Positions 6,796 through 13,624 of a stretch of DNA of 16,169 bases are shown piece by piece (position 1 is the first letter of the stretch; every line of letters starts with the position of its first letter). The translations under genes and the position numbers were made by a program. The DNA is taken from contig CAKSWG010000037.1 of assembly GCA_934511465.1 (NCBI GenBank), positions 1-16,169 of the forward strand. The letters are read 5' to 3'. The stretch is from an uncultured Faecalibacterium sp. GTDB taxonomy: Bacteria > Bacillota > Clostridia > Oscillospirales > Ruminococcaceae. The notes under the pieces were generated by a model. That model saw only the letters and a program-made list of their open reading frames with translations. It was not told the DNA's origin and ran no database searches.

Positions 6796-7227
6796 ATGAG
6801 CAAACTTTATAAGAATGTGGTCGTTCTGGACTCCGGTGCGGGCTTTTTTGCCCTTCTGGCTGCGGCGCCGGCACCCGAAGTTCCCGGTGCAGCACAGTTC
6901 CAGCTGATGGAACTTCTGCAAAGCCTTGCGCAGCAGGGCCGGACCGTCGTGATGGTTTTGCACGACCTTGCACACGCGATGCAGTACAGCGATGCCGTGG
7001 GTGTGTTCGCAGACGGAAAACTTGCCGCCTTTGCAGAACCCTCCCAACTGTATGAGCAGAAGATCTGGGAGGAAGCGTTTCAGGTAAAACTCTGTAAGGC
7101 ACTGGATGGAACATCTTATATCAAGCCGCTGGAAAGAAGCGTACTGTTTCATGCTGTTACCCCCCTTGTTTCAAAAACGGGGCTGTTGCAAAATAAAAAT
7201 GCGATAGCAGCTTACACAAAGAGATAG
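6796..7227 (+). pseudogene. Decayed C-terminal fragment of a FecE/FepC-type ABC ATPase
   Basis: The plus-strand frame contains the end of an iron-siderophore/cobalamin-type ABC ATPase. About 6889-7130 encode the stretch QLMELLQSLAQQGRTVVMVL followed by HDLAHAMQYSD, with the switch histidine in VLHD, then DGKLAAFAEP and KLCKALDGTSYIKPL, the usual family ending. Walker A, Q-loop, signature motif and Walker B are all missing, so it cannot bind or hydrolyse ATP. The preceding part (YISEKAGQSEDEIIQNMSKL upstream in frame, then VVVLDSGAGFFALLAAAP) is open back to 6670 but I do not recognise it. Residues after about 7134 are probably readthrough. There is no convincing ribosome binding site before 6796. 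It reads as gene debris, possibly a fusion of two broken genes. Confidence 0.65.
7182..7208. repeat. Second copy of a GCTGTTGCA hairpin
   Basis: GCTGTTGCA (7182-7190), a 9-nt A-rich loop, then TGCGATAGC (7200-7208). Its arms match those of the hairpin at 6669-6700 (10-nt loop there), with the same G·U pair retained. GGCTGTTGCA is identical at 6670-6679 and 7181-7190. Confidence 0.55.
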
Positions 7228-7240
7228 TGCAAACAAGAGA

Positions 7241-7272
7241 AACAGGGCGTTCCCGACGGGGAACGCCCTGTT
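7241..7272 (-). terminator. Terminator hairpin downstream of treBC
   Basis: A perfect 14-bp stem (AACAGGGCGTTCCC at 7241-7254 with 7259-7272) and a 4-nt loop are followed on the minus strand by TCTCTTGTTTG. It lies about 90 nt beyond the treC stop and should end the trehalose transcript. Confidence 0.8.
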
Positions 7273-7300
7273 GTACATATCGCTCTTGTCTGTGGATTTT

Positions 7301-7339
7301 CAGGGTGCGTCCATTCAGGGCGCACCTTGTTTTTGTTTT
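7301..7339 (+). terminator. Plus-strand terminator after the ABC ATPase fragment
   Basis: A 12-bp stem with two G·U pairs (CAGGGTGCGTCC at 7301-7312 with 7318-7329) is followed on the plus strand by TTTTTGTTTT (7330-7339). It probably once ended the plus-strand ABC ATPase transcript, and lies between convergent transcripts. Confidence 0.75.
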
Positions 7340-7363
7340 GAGAAAAAACTTGAGAAATAAATC

Positions 7364-8998
7364 TTAGGCCTTTGTTAGGATCAGGCACTCATACGGACGC
7401 AGGGCATCGTTTCTGTCAGGATAGTTTCCCAGCAGCTTATCTGCGTCTGCCCAGCCCTCTGGCAGGGTGTAAGGTGCGTCATGCTCAGTCAGGTTGCACA
7501 GCACCAGCAGTTCTTCCCCATCTTCGGCACCATAGCGGCGGTAAGCCAACAAATCGGCATTGTCCGGGTAAAGAAACTCGATCTTGCCCTCGCTGATGAC
7601 CTTGTGGGTCTTGCGCAGATGCACCAGCATCTTGTAAAAGCTGCGCACAGAATCTGGGTCATCCATCTCAGCAGCGGCGTTGATGGCCTTGTAGTTGTCC
7701 GCCAAACCAATCCACGGAGTGCCGGTGGTAAACCCGGCGTTCTCGCTCGCGTCCCACTGCATCGGGGTGCGGCTGTCGTCGCGGCTGCGCTGTGCAATGA
7801 TGTCCAGCGTCTCGGCCTCGGTCTTGTCCTGCTCTCGCAGGATCCTGTAGTAGTTGAGGCTCTCGACGTCGCGGTACTGCTCGATTTTCGTGAAGTGCGG
7901 GTTCGTCATGCCCAGTTCTTCGCCCTGATAAATGTAGGGGGTGCCGCGCATAAAATGGATCGCTGCCGCCAGCATTTCGGCACTTTGTTTCCAATATTTT
8001 CCGTCACTTCCAAAGCGGCTCACCGCACGGGGCTGGTCATGGTTGCACCAGAACAGGGCATTCCAGCCGTTGTGCTCCTGCATTCCTTCCTGCCAGGTCT
8101 GGAACAGCTTCTTCAGCGCCATGTGGTCAGGCGGCATCAGTTCCCACTTCTGACCATTCTTGTAATCCACCTTCAGGTGGTGGAAATTGAAGCACATCGT
8201 CAGCTCGTGATTGCCCTCAGCGGTGTAGCCGATGCAGTTTTCCAGCGTGGTGGAGGACATCTCCCCCACCGTGATCATGCCGTCGATGCCGCCCGCGGCG
8301 ACCAGCTCCTTCAGGTACTTGTGGACGTTGCGGCCATCGGTGTAGAAGCGGCGGCCGTCGCCCTCAAAATCGTCCTCATAGACCTCCGGCTTGGAGATGA
8401 CGTTGATGACGTCGAAACGGAAACCCTTGATGCCCTTCGCCTTCCAGAAGCGCAGGATGTCGGCCATTTCCTCCCGCACGGCGGGGTTCTCCCAGTTCAG
8501 GTCGGCTTGCATCACATCGTACAGGTGCAGATACCACTTGCCGAGCCATGGTACATATTCCCACGCAGGGCCGCCGAATTTCGACACCCAGTTCGTCGGG
8601 TAGCAGTCGGGCGTGCCGTCCTTGAAGATGTAATAGTCCTGGTACTTTTTGTCGCCCGCCAGTGCTTTTTTGAACCACTCATGCTCGGTGGAGGTGTGGT
8701 TGAACACCATGTCCAGCATCAGGCCGATGCCGCGCCTGTCCGCCTCGCGGATAAGCTCCTCCAGATCCTCCATCGTGCCGTAGCGCGGGTCAACGGCACG
8801 GTAGTCGGCCACATCATAGCCGTTGTCGCGCTGGGGCGAGGGGAAGAACGGCGTCAGCCAGAGATAGTCAACGCCCAGGTCGGCGAGGTAGTCCAGTTTC
8901 GCGGTGACGCCCTTCAAATCGCCGAAGCCGTCACCGTTCGAGTCCATGAAGGATTTCGGGTAAATTTGGTAGACAACTTTATCTTTAAAATCATTCAT
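7364..8998 (-). CDS. treC: Trehalose-6-phosphate hydrolase (GH13)
   Basis: A 544-aa cytoplasmic glycoside hydrolase of family 13 that splits trehalose-6-phosphate into glucose and glucose-6-phosphate. The (beta/alpha)8 barrel motifs are all present: DMVFNH at 96-101, GFRFDVINVISK with nucleophile D196, TVGEMSST with acid/base E246, and NHDQPR with D321. TreC-like rather than generic oligo-1,6-glucosidase signatures are VVYQIYPKSF, GWNALFWCNHDQPRAVSRFG, and YQGEELGMTNPHF. The ATG at 8998 is preferred because AGGTG lies 6 nt upstream; a GTG at 9007 would remove that spacing. The gene starts 18 nt after treB, so they are co-transcribed and should be induced together when TreR leaves the DNA. Length and motifs look intact. 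Confidence 0.93.
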   Translation of the reverse strand: MNDFKDKVVYQIYPKSFMDSNGDGFGDLKGVTAKLDYLADLGVDYLWLTPFFPSPQRDNGYDVADYRAVDPRYGTMEDLEELIREADRRGIGLMLDMVFNHTSTEHEWFKKALAGDKKYQDYYIFKDGTPDCYPTNWVSKFGGPAWEYVPWLGKWYLHLYDVMQADLNWENPAVREEMADILRFWKAKGIKGFRFDVINVISKPEVYEDDFEGDGRRFYTDGRNVHKYLKELVAAGGIDGMITVGEMSSTTLENCIGYTAEGNHELTMCFNFHHLKVDYKNGQKWELMPPDHMALKKLFQTWQEGMQEHNGWNALFWCNHDQPRAVSRFGSDGKYWKQSAEMLAAAIHFMRGTPYIYQGEELGMTNPHFTKIEQYRDVESLNYYRILREQDKTEAETLDIIAQRSRDDSRTPMQWDASENAGFTTGTPWIGLADNYKAINAAAEMDDPDSVRSFYKMLVHLRKTHKVISEGKIEFLYPDNADLLAYRRYGAEDGEELLVLCNLTEHDAPYTLPEGWADADKLLGNYPDRNDALRPYECLILTKA

Positions 8999-9016
8999 GG
9001 TACACACCTCACAAAA

Positions 9017-10432
9017 TCAGGCAACGCCTTTTTTCCTGCCGACGATGACGGTCAGCACAAAGGGGACGACGATGGCAATGACCATGCACAGCGCAAAGCT
9101 GAGCATATAGGCGGGCTGGATTGACAAAATACCAGGGATGCCGCCGACACCGATGGCGTTGGCCGTGGTGGAAGTTGCCACACAGACGACCGCTGCGATG
9201 GCAGATCCAATCATGCCGCAGATAAACGGGAAGTGGAATTTCAGGTTGACACCGAACATGGCAGGCTCGGTAACGCCCAGATAGCAGGAGATGCAGGAGG
9301 GAACGTTGACTTCCTGTGCGGCAGCATTCTTGCGCTGCAGGTAGATCATGCCCAGCACGGCGGAGCCCTGTGCAATGTTGGAAAGGGCGATCATGGGCCA
9401 CAGCATCGTACCGCCGAAGTCGGCGATCAGCTGCATATCGATGGCGTTGGACATGTGATGCAGGCCGGTGATGACCAGCGGGGCATAAACAAAACCGAAG
9501 ATTGCGCCAAAGACCACGCGGAAGGAGCCGGAAATGCCGGCGTAGACGATGTCAGAAATGAAGGTGCCGATCTTCCAGCCGATGGGGCCAAGGACAGTGT
9601 GGGCGATGATGACGGACAGCACCAGCGAGCAGAAGGGCACAACGATCATCGAGATGACCGGCGGGCAGATCTTGCGGAAGAATTTTTCCAGATAGACCAG
9701 CGTGAACGCGGCCAGCATGGCGGGAATGACCTGCGCCTGATAGCCAATCATGTTGATGGTGAAGAAGCCAAAATCCCATTTCGGGATGTCCGCCGCTGCC
9801 GTGGACGCGACGGCGTAAGCGTTGAGCAGCTGGCCGGAGACGAGCGTCAGGCCGAGGACGATGCCCAGGCTTTGGGTCGTGCCCATTTTCTTTGTGACAG
9901 ACCAGCAGATGCAGACCGGCAGCATATGGAAGATGGCTTCGCCAATCAGCCACAGGAAGCTGTCAACGCCGGACCAGAACTGGCTGATGTTGCACAGCGT
10001 CTGGGTGCCGTTATTAAAAAAGTAGATGCTGTCAATGCAGTTGCGGAAGCCGAGAATCAAACCGCCGGTGATGATGGCGGGAATCAATGGGGCAAAAATC
10101 TCCGCAAGCACGCTCATGACCTTCTGCAATGCGTTCTGGTTCTGCTTGGCTGCGCTCTTGACAGCATCCTTGGAAACACCGTCAATGCCGGATACCGCAA
10201 TGAAGTCATTGTAGAAATCGCTGACCGTGTTGCCGATGATGACCTGGAACTGGCCCGCCTGGGTGAAAGTGCCCTTGGCGGATTTCAGTGCCTCGATCTT
10301 GGCAACGTCCGCCTTGGCGGGATCGTTCAGCACAAAACGCATCCGGGATACACAGTGCGAAACTGCTGCGATGTTCTCTTTGCCGCCCACATACGCAAGG
10401 AGCAGCTTTGCGTCTTCTTGGTATTTTCCCAT
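9017..10432 (-). CDS. treB: Trehalose-type PTS permease, EIIBC
   Basis: A 471-aa inner-membrane permease that imports and phosphorylates trehalose to trehalose-6-phosphate. The N-terminal EIIB domain (about 1-85) carries the phosphorylated cysteine C27 in VSHCVSRMRFVLND. The EIIC domain (about 105-465) contains about ten hydrophobic helices and the substrate-site motif GVTEPAMFGVNL (386-397) typical of the glucose/sucrose/trehalose superfamily. No EIIA domain is fused and none is encoded in the window, so phosphate must come from an IIA-Glc-type protein elsewhere. AAGGAG lies 9 nt before the ATG. Specificity for trehalose is inferred from the adjoining treC and treR; by sequence alone it could serve another disaccharide. 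Confidence 0.92.
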   Translation of the reverse strand: MGKYQEDAKLLLAYVGGKENIAAVSHCVSRMRFVLNDPAKADVAKIEALKSAKGTFTQAGQFQVIIGNTVSDFYNDFIAVSGIDGVSKDAVKSAAKQNQNALQKVMSVLAEIFAPLIPAIITGGLILGFRNCIDSIYFFNNGTQTLCNISQFWSGVDSFLWLIGEAIFHMLPVCICWSVTKKMGTTQSLGIVLGLTLVSGQLLNAYAVASTAAADIPKWDFGFFTINMIGYQAQVIPAMLAAFTLVYLEKFFRKICPPVISMIVVPFCSLVLSVIIAHTVLGPIGWKIGTFISDIVYAGISGSFRVVFGAIFGFVYAPLVITGLHHMSNAIDMQLIADFGGTMLWPMIALSNIAQGSAVLGMIYLQRKNAAAQEVNVPSCISCYLGVTEPAMFGVNLKFHFPFICGMIGSAIAAVVCVATSTTANAIGVGGIPGILSIQPAYMLSFALCMVIAIVVPFVLTVIVGRKKGVA

Positions 10433-10470
10433 GACTCTTTTCTCCTTTATCTTTTTGATGATTCATCCAA

Positions 10471-10486
10471 ACTTGTTCATACAAGT
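10471..10486. promoter_or_regulatory. TreR operator-like palindrome O1
   Basis: ACTTGTTCATACAAGT, a palindrome with 6-bp arms around TCAT, lies just downstream of the predicted treB start point. Its centre is 41 bp, about four helical turns, from O2. Confidence 0.8.
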
Positions 10487-10501
10487 TTTGTTTGTGGTTT
10501 C

Positions 10502-10530
10502 AGTATAGTTCACTTGTTCAGACAAGTCAA
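10502..10530 (-). promoter_or_regulatory. treBC promoter
   Basis: On the minus strand -35 TTGACT (10525-10530) and -10 TATACT (10502-10507) are 17 nt apart. Operator O2 fills the spacer and overlaps the -35 box, so bound repressor would block polymerase. Confidence 0.85.
10512..10527. promoter_or_regulatory. TreR operator-like palindrome O2
   Basis: ACTTGTTCAGACAAGT differs from O1 at one central base and has the same 6-bp arms. It covers the spacer and part of the -35 box of the treB promoter. Confidence 0.82.
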
Positions 10531-10592
10531 GCAGATTTACAAAAAAACATGTTCTGTTTGAAAATTTTTGGCATCTCAGACAAGAGAATGCC

Positions 10593-10621
10593 TTGAAATT
10601 CAGGCGCAATCACGGTATACT
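10593..10621 (+). promoter_or_regulatory. treR promoter
   Basis: On the plus strand -35 TTGAAA (10593-10598) and -10 TATACT (10616-10621) are 17 nt apart, placing the start near 10628, at operator O3. Confidence 0.8.
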
Positions 10622-10626
10622 GAAAC

Positions 10627-10642
10627 AAATGTTTGAACAAGT
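10627..10642. promoter_or_regulatory. Imperfect TreR operator-like site O3
   Basis: AAATGTTTGAACAAGT matches the inverted O2 sequence at 13 of 16 positions: one half-site is intact and the other weakened. It overlaps the predicted treR start point, which suggests mild autorepression. Confidence 0.6.
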
Positions 10643-10656
10643 TGAGGGAAACAGCC

Positions 10657-11382
10657 ATGCCAAAAGCAAAATATGAAGGAATTTACCGCAGTATCAAAAA
10701 ACGGATCGAAGCGCAGGACTATCCTTACCAGTCCCTGCTTCCCAGTGAAAATACGCTGATTGCAGAATACGACTGCTCCCGCAACACGGTGCGCCGTGCA
10801 ATTGCGGAACTGATTGCCGACGGCTATGTGCAGTCCATGCAGGGACGGGGCGTTCGGGTCATCTACCAGCCGGTGGGAAAGACGACCTTTACCATCGGCG
10901 GCATCGAGACATTTCAGGAGACCGCCCACCGCAATCATCTGCAAGCCGTTACCCGTGTCATTCGGTTTGAGACCATCATCGCGACCGAACAGTTTGCTGC
11001 GGAAAGCGGATTTTCTGAGGGCGATGAATTGTGGGCGGTACAGCGTGTGCGTTATCTGGACGGAAAAGCACTGATTCTGGACATCAACTACTTTTTAAAG
11101 GAATTTGTACCCGGACTGACAGAGGAAATCGCATCCCATTCCATCTATGATTTTATTGAAAACGTGCTTGGAATGCAGATCATCACCAGCAAACGGCGCA
11201 TCACGGTGGAACACGCAACTGCCCGTGATGAAAAGCTGCTGGATATGGACGGCTATGATTGCGTGGCGGTGGTGGTAAACCAGACCTTCAACTCCGACGG
11301 GATGCTGTTCGAGTACACCCAGTCCCGGCATCAGCCGGACTATTTCTGTTTTCAGGACATTGCCACCCGAAAGAAAAACTAA
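10657..11382 (+). CDS. treR: GntR/HutC-family trehalose operon repressor
   Basis: A 241-aa transcription factor. Residues about 5-70 form the GntR winged helix-turn-helix, with the typical LPSENTLIAEYDCSRNTVRR (28-47) and GRGVRVIY. Residues about 85-235 form a UTRA effector domain, recognisable from the QRVRYLDGKALILDINYF strand region and the ending FEYTQSRHQPDYFCF. TreR proteins are released from DNA by trehalose-6-phosphate or related sugars. The divergent arrangement with treBC and the three palindromes in the shared region support that role here. I chose the ATG at 10657 since TGAGGG precedes it by 8 nt; an in-frame TTG at 10633 would begin inside operator O3. It is followed by a hairpin at 11384. 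Confidence 0.9.
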   Translation: MPKAKYEGIYRSIKKRIEAQDYPYQSLLPSENTLIAEYDCSRNTVRRAIAELIADGYVQSMQGRGVRVIYQPVGKTTFTIGGIETFQETAHRNHLQAVTRVIRFETIIATEQFAAESGFSEGDELWAVQRVRYLDGKALILDINYFLKEFVPGLTEEIASHSIYDFIENVLGMQIITSKRRITVEHATARDEKLLDMDGYDCVAVVVNQTFNSDGMLFEYTQSRHQPDYFCFQDIATRKKN

Positions 11383-11383
11383 A

Positions 11384-11414
11384 GGCGATGTGCTTCGCTA
11401 TAAAGCACATCGCC
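11384..11414. terminator. Hairpin immediately after treR
   Basis: A perfect 12-bp stem (GGCGATGTGCTT at 11384-11395 with 11403-11414) starts two bases past the treR stop. There is no T-run on the plus strand. On the minus strand it is followed by TTTAGTTTTTCTTT, so it would stop transcription arriving from the recombinase side better than that from treR. Confidence 0.6.
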
Positions 11415-11475
11415 CAAACTCAACTCATGCAATTTTCATATCTACCGTCTGCCGCAAAGAGCAGATGATATTTTT

Positions 11476-11658
11476 CTAATCCTCTAGCCCATGGCTCCCA
11501 GCCACATTCTTCAAATATTCCTTCGTGTCACCGTTCAGAATCAAGTCTGCATAGCCCAACGGGTCATTGTAGATGAGGTAGTCTAACTCTGCCCTCTGGG
11601 CCATGGTCACATCCAACGCATCCTCGACCCCGGTGCAGTCGATGGAAATGTAAAACAA
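11476..11658 (-). pseudogene. Truncated DUF6061-like small protein
   Basis: About 55 residues, from ISIDCTGVEDALDVTMAQRA through ELDYLIYNDPLGYADLILNG to a TAG stop, resemble the C-terminal two-thirds of small DUF6061 proteins found near mobile elements of Clostridia. The match is from memory of family sequences. In this frame there is no ATG: the only start is a TTG without a ribosome binding site, and a TAG stop lies upstream at 11695-11697. The neighbouring frame reads VGMSTGRQTVHCLF, which resembles the missing N-terminal part, so a frameshift near 11650-11665 is likely. It lies just downstream of the recombinase on the same strand and probably belonged to the same element. Confidence 0.5.
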
Positions 11659-11727
11659 AAAGACAGTGGACAGTCTGCCTCCCGGTAGACATTCCTACAG
11701 GTTGGGAACCGCGGCGGAATCTGGTGG

Positions 11728-13389
11728 TCAGGGCCTTACGGGTTGCGTTTGCTGATTTTTCTGCAGCCCCTTGGCAGGGCTTTGAAAAATCAGAACGCGG
11801 CCCCAACAACTCCTCCCTGTTTCAGCCGCTGGCTGCGGTCGTCGTCGTTGCTGTTCAAGTCCTCTTCCGCACCGAAAAAGAAAAACCAGCACACAATGTG
11901 TACTGGTTTTTCTTGGTGCAGGAATGCAATCCCAATCCGAACCATTTCCCTTTGATGCGGCTTGGGCCGCTTCCTCAAATGTGATGGTCTGTGTACCTTC
12001 TTTATAGTTGAAAGTTATTAAAACCTTATCATCATACAGATAAATTGAATTGATGAACGTATCCACCAACGCCTGCCGCTGGTCCTTCAGGCTCATGTCC
12101 AGCTTACGGAACCGCAGCAGCCAGAACCGGATGAACTCCTCCGTGACCTTGGGCTTTGCCAGCTTTTCTTCCGCAATACGGTCCTCAAGCTCACGCTTGG
12201 TTTCTTCCAGCTGCTCTAGCCGTTCCTTGGTGGAGCTGGTCAGGATGCCGGCCTGAATCGCATTCAGCATATTCTGGATACCAGATTCTGCATCCCGGAG
12301 CTGCTTCTCATAGAGAGGAAGATTGGTGTTCTCCCGGTCTTGCAGCTCCATGACCTTGGCGATAATGGATTCCATAGCGGCATCGTCCTTGACAAGCTGC
12401 ATGGTCTGATTGACCACCAGATCTTCCAGCCACTGTTTACGGACGGTCTTTTTCTTGCATCCTTTATGCTTCTTTGCGGTGGCACATTTATAGTAGCGGT
12501 GGACTTCTCCCGTCCGGCTCGTGCCGCTCTCTCCAAACATCAACGCACCGCAATGACCGCAGAACAGCTTGGTGGTGAGCAGGTAGTCATCCTCTGCCTT
12601 TCTCCGGGCAGGGGCTTTCTTGTTTTTCAACATCTTCTTCTGCACATCGTCGAAAAGTTCCACCGACACGATAGGCGGAATCGCATCGGGAATCAGGATG
12701 TCACGGTATTTCAGTTCTCCGATGTAGCAGCGGTTGCTCAGCATATGTTGGATGGTATTGAAAGTCATCGGCCCGCCACGCTTGTTTTTGATGCCCTTTT
12801 CATTGAGCCAGTCCCGAATTTCCCGCATGGTCTGACCATCGTTATACCGCTGAAACGTCTCAGCTACAAACGGCGCAGTCATCGGATCAATCTCAAAATG
12901 GCGGTCTGCATTGATGGTATATCCAAAGGGGATAGCACCGCCGGTAAACTTTCCTTTCAGTGCGTTTTCGGTCATGCCGCGCACAACCTTTTCAGACAGG
13001 TCAGCGGAATAATACTCGGCATAACCTTCCAGCACCGATTCCAGAATGATGCCCTCCGGCCCCTCGGAGATGATCTCGGTGGCAGACATGAGCTTGATAC
13101 CATTTTTCTTCAACTGGGTCTTATACCGGGCACTGTCGTAGCGGTTCCGGGCAAAACGGTCGAGCTTCCAGACCAGCACGATGTCAAACAGCTTCTTGTC
13201 GCTGTCTTTTATCATCTGTTGGAACTCCGGGCGGTTGTCCGTCTTGGCAGAGATGGCACGGTCAATATAGTGCTTGACGATGGTGATGCCGTTCTTCTCC
13301 GCATAGGCCGTGCATTCACGAATCTGGCCTTCGATGGATTCTTCACGCTGGCTGTCAGTAGAATAGCGGGCATAGATCGCGGCGGTCAT
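11728..13389 (-). CDS. Large serine recombinase (integrase) with unusual C-terminal extension
   Basis: A 553-aa site-specific recombinase of the large serine class used by integrative elements and phages. The N-terminal resolvase domain (about 3-145) has the nucleophile S10 in YARYSTDSQ and the catalytic arginines in KLDRFARNRYDS. A recombinase domain follows (about 150-255), then a zinc ribbon with C277, C280, C302 and C311, and a coiled coil (about 355-412), the standard order for this class. The ATG at 13389 is preferred since AGAGAGGTG lies 6 nt upstream; longer TTG/ATG starts lack support. Typical members would end near GSDWDCIPAP (483-492). Here the frame reads on about 60 residues through a terminator-like hairpin, rich in R and Q, which looks like readthrough into foreign DNA. 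No other integration, conjugation or phage gene lies in the window. Confidence 0.92.
   Translation of the reverse strand: MTAAIYARYSTDSQREESIEGQIRECTAYAEKNGITIVKHYIDRAISAKTDNRPEFQQMIKDSDKKLFDIVLVWKLDRFARNRYDSARYKTQLKKNGIKLMSATEIISEGPEGIILESVLEGYAEYYSADLSEKVVRGMTENALKGKFTGGAIPFGYTINADRHFEIDPMTAPFVAETFQRYNDGQTMREIRDWLNEKGIKNKRGGPMTFNTIQHMLSNRCYIGELKYRDILIPDAIPPIVSVELFDDVQKKMLKNKKAPARRKAEDDYLLTTKLFCGHCGALMFGESGTSRTGEVHRYYKCATAKKHKGCKKKTVRKQWLEDLVVNQTMQLVKDDAAMESIIAKVMELQDRENTNLPLYEKQLRDAESGIQNMLNAIQAGILTSSTKERLEQLEETKRELEDRIAEEKLAKPKVTEEFIRFWLLRFRKLDMSLKDQRQALVDTFINSIYLYDDKVLITFNYKEGTQTITFEEAAQAASKGNGSDWDCIPAPRKTSTHCVLVFLFRCGRGLEQQRRRPQPAAETGRSCWGRVLIFQSPAKGLQKNQQTQPVRP
11881..11911. terminator. 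Terminator-like hairpin inside the recombinase 3' end
   Basis: AAAAACCAG-C-ACACA pairs with TGTGT-A-CTGGTTTTT with one mismatch, giving A- and T-runs on both sides, so it could work in either direction. It lies within codons about 493-504 of the recombinase frame, just past the point where such proteins usually end. Confidence 0.65.
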
Positions 13390-13457
13390 GGTAAGCACCT
13401 CTCTTTTATACATCAATGGACGGTGGAGTGTTCATTTCGAGGAAGTATTTCGTATAA

Positions 13458-13486
13458 TATATACCATACTTTTCATCCTATTGCAA
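13458..13486 (-). promoter_or_regulatory. Probable recombinase promoter
   Basis: On the minus strand TTGCAA (13481-13486) and TATATA (13458-13463) are 17 nt apart, with TGG before the -10 giving an extended -10. The start would be near 13451, about 60 nt before the ATG at 13389. Confidence 0.6.
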
Positions 13487-13499
13487 TAGGTTTATAGAA

Positions 13500-13525
13500 T
13501 GTCATTTTTCCTGATTGTCATTTTT
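13500..13525. repeat. Direct repeat upstream of the recombinase
   Basis: TGTCATTTTT occurs at 13500-13509 and again at 13516-13525, a spacing of 16 bp. It lies between the recombinase promoter and the ABC terminator and could be a protein-binding or attachment-site element. The function is unknown. Confidence 0.4.
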
Positions 13526-13564
13526 ATGATGGACTCCTGTACAAATTTCGGCTGAACGGTATTC

Positions 13565-13601
13565 AAAAAGGATGTTCTATCCCATGACAGAGCATCCTTT
13601 T
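13565..13601 (-). terminator. Terminator of the ABC exporter operon
   Basis: A 13-bp stem with one G·U pair (13566-13578 with 13589-13601) and a 10-nt loop, flanked by A- and T-runs. On the minus strand it ends CATCCTTTTTGAAT, 24 nt past the ABC stop. It could also act on the plus strand. Confidence 0.82.
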
Positions 13602-13624
13602 GAAACAGCTTTCTCTTTATAGCT

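Noticed and set aside
6736..7152. Minus-strand 138-codon frame opposite the ABC ATPase fragment
   Set aside because: The plus strand gives recognisable ABC ATPase sequence; this frame gives none.
7481..9124. Plus-strand 547-codon frame opposite treC
   Set aside because: Antisense of an unmistakable GH13 enzyme with all catalytic motifs; product has no domain.
9233..10561. Plus-strand 442-codon frame opposite treB
   Set aside because: His/Asp/Gly-rich mirror of membrane-protein codons and runs across the treB promoter region.
13497..13624. Possible CRISPR-like or tandem array from the T-rich repeats
   Set aside because: Only two 10-bp copies; no regular repeat-spacer structure and no cas genes.
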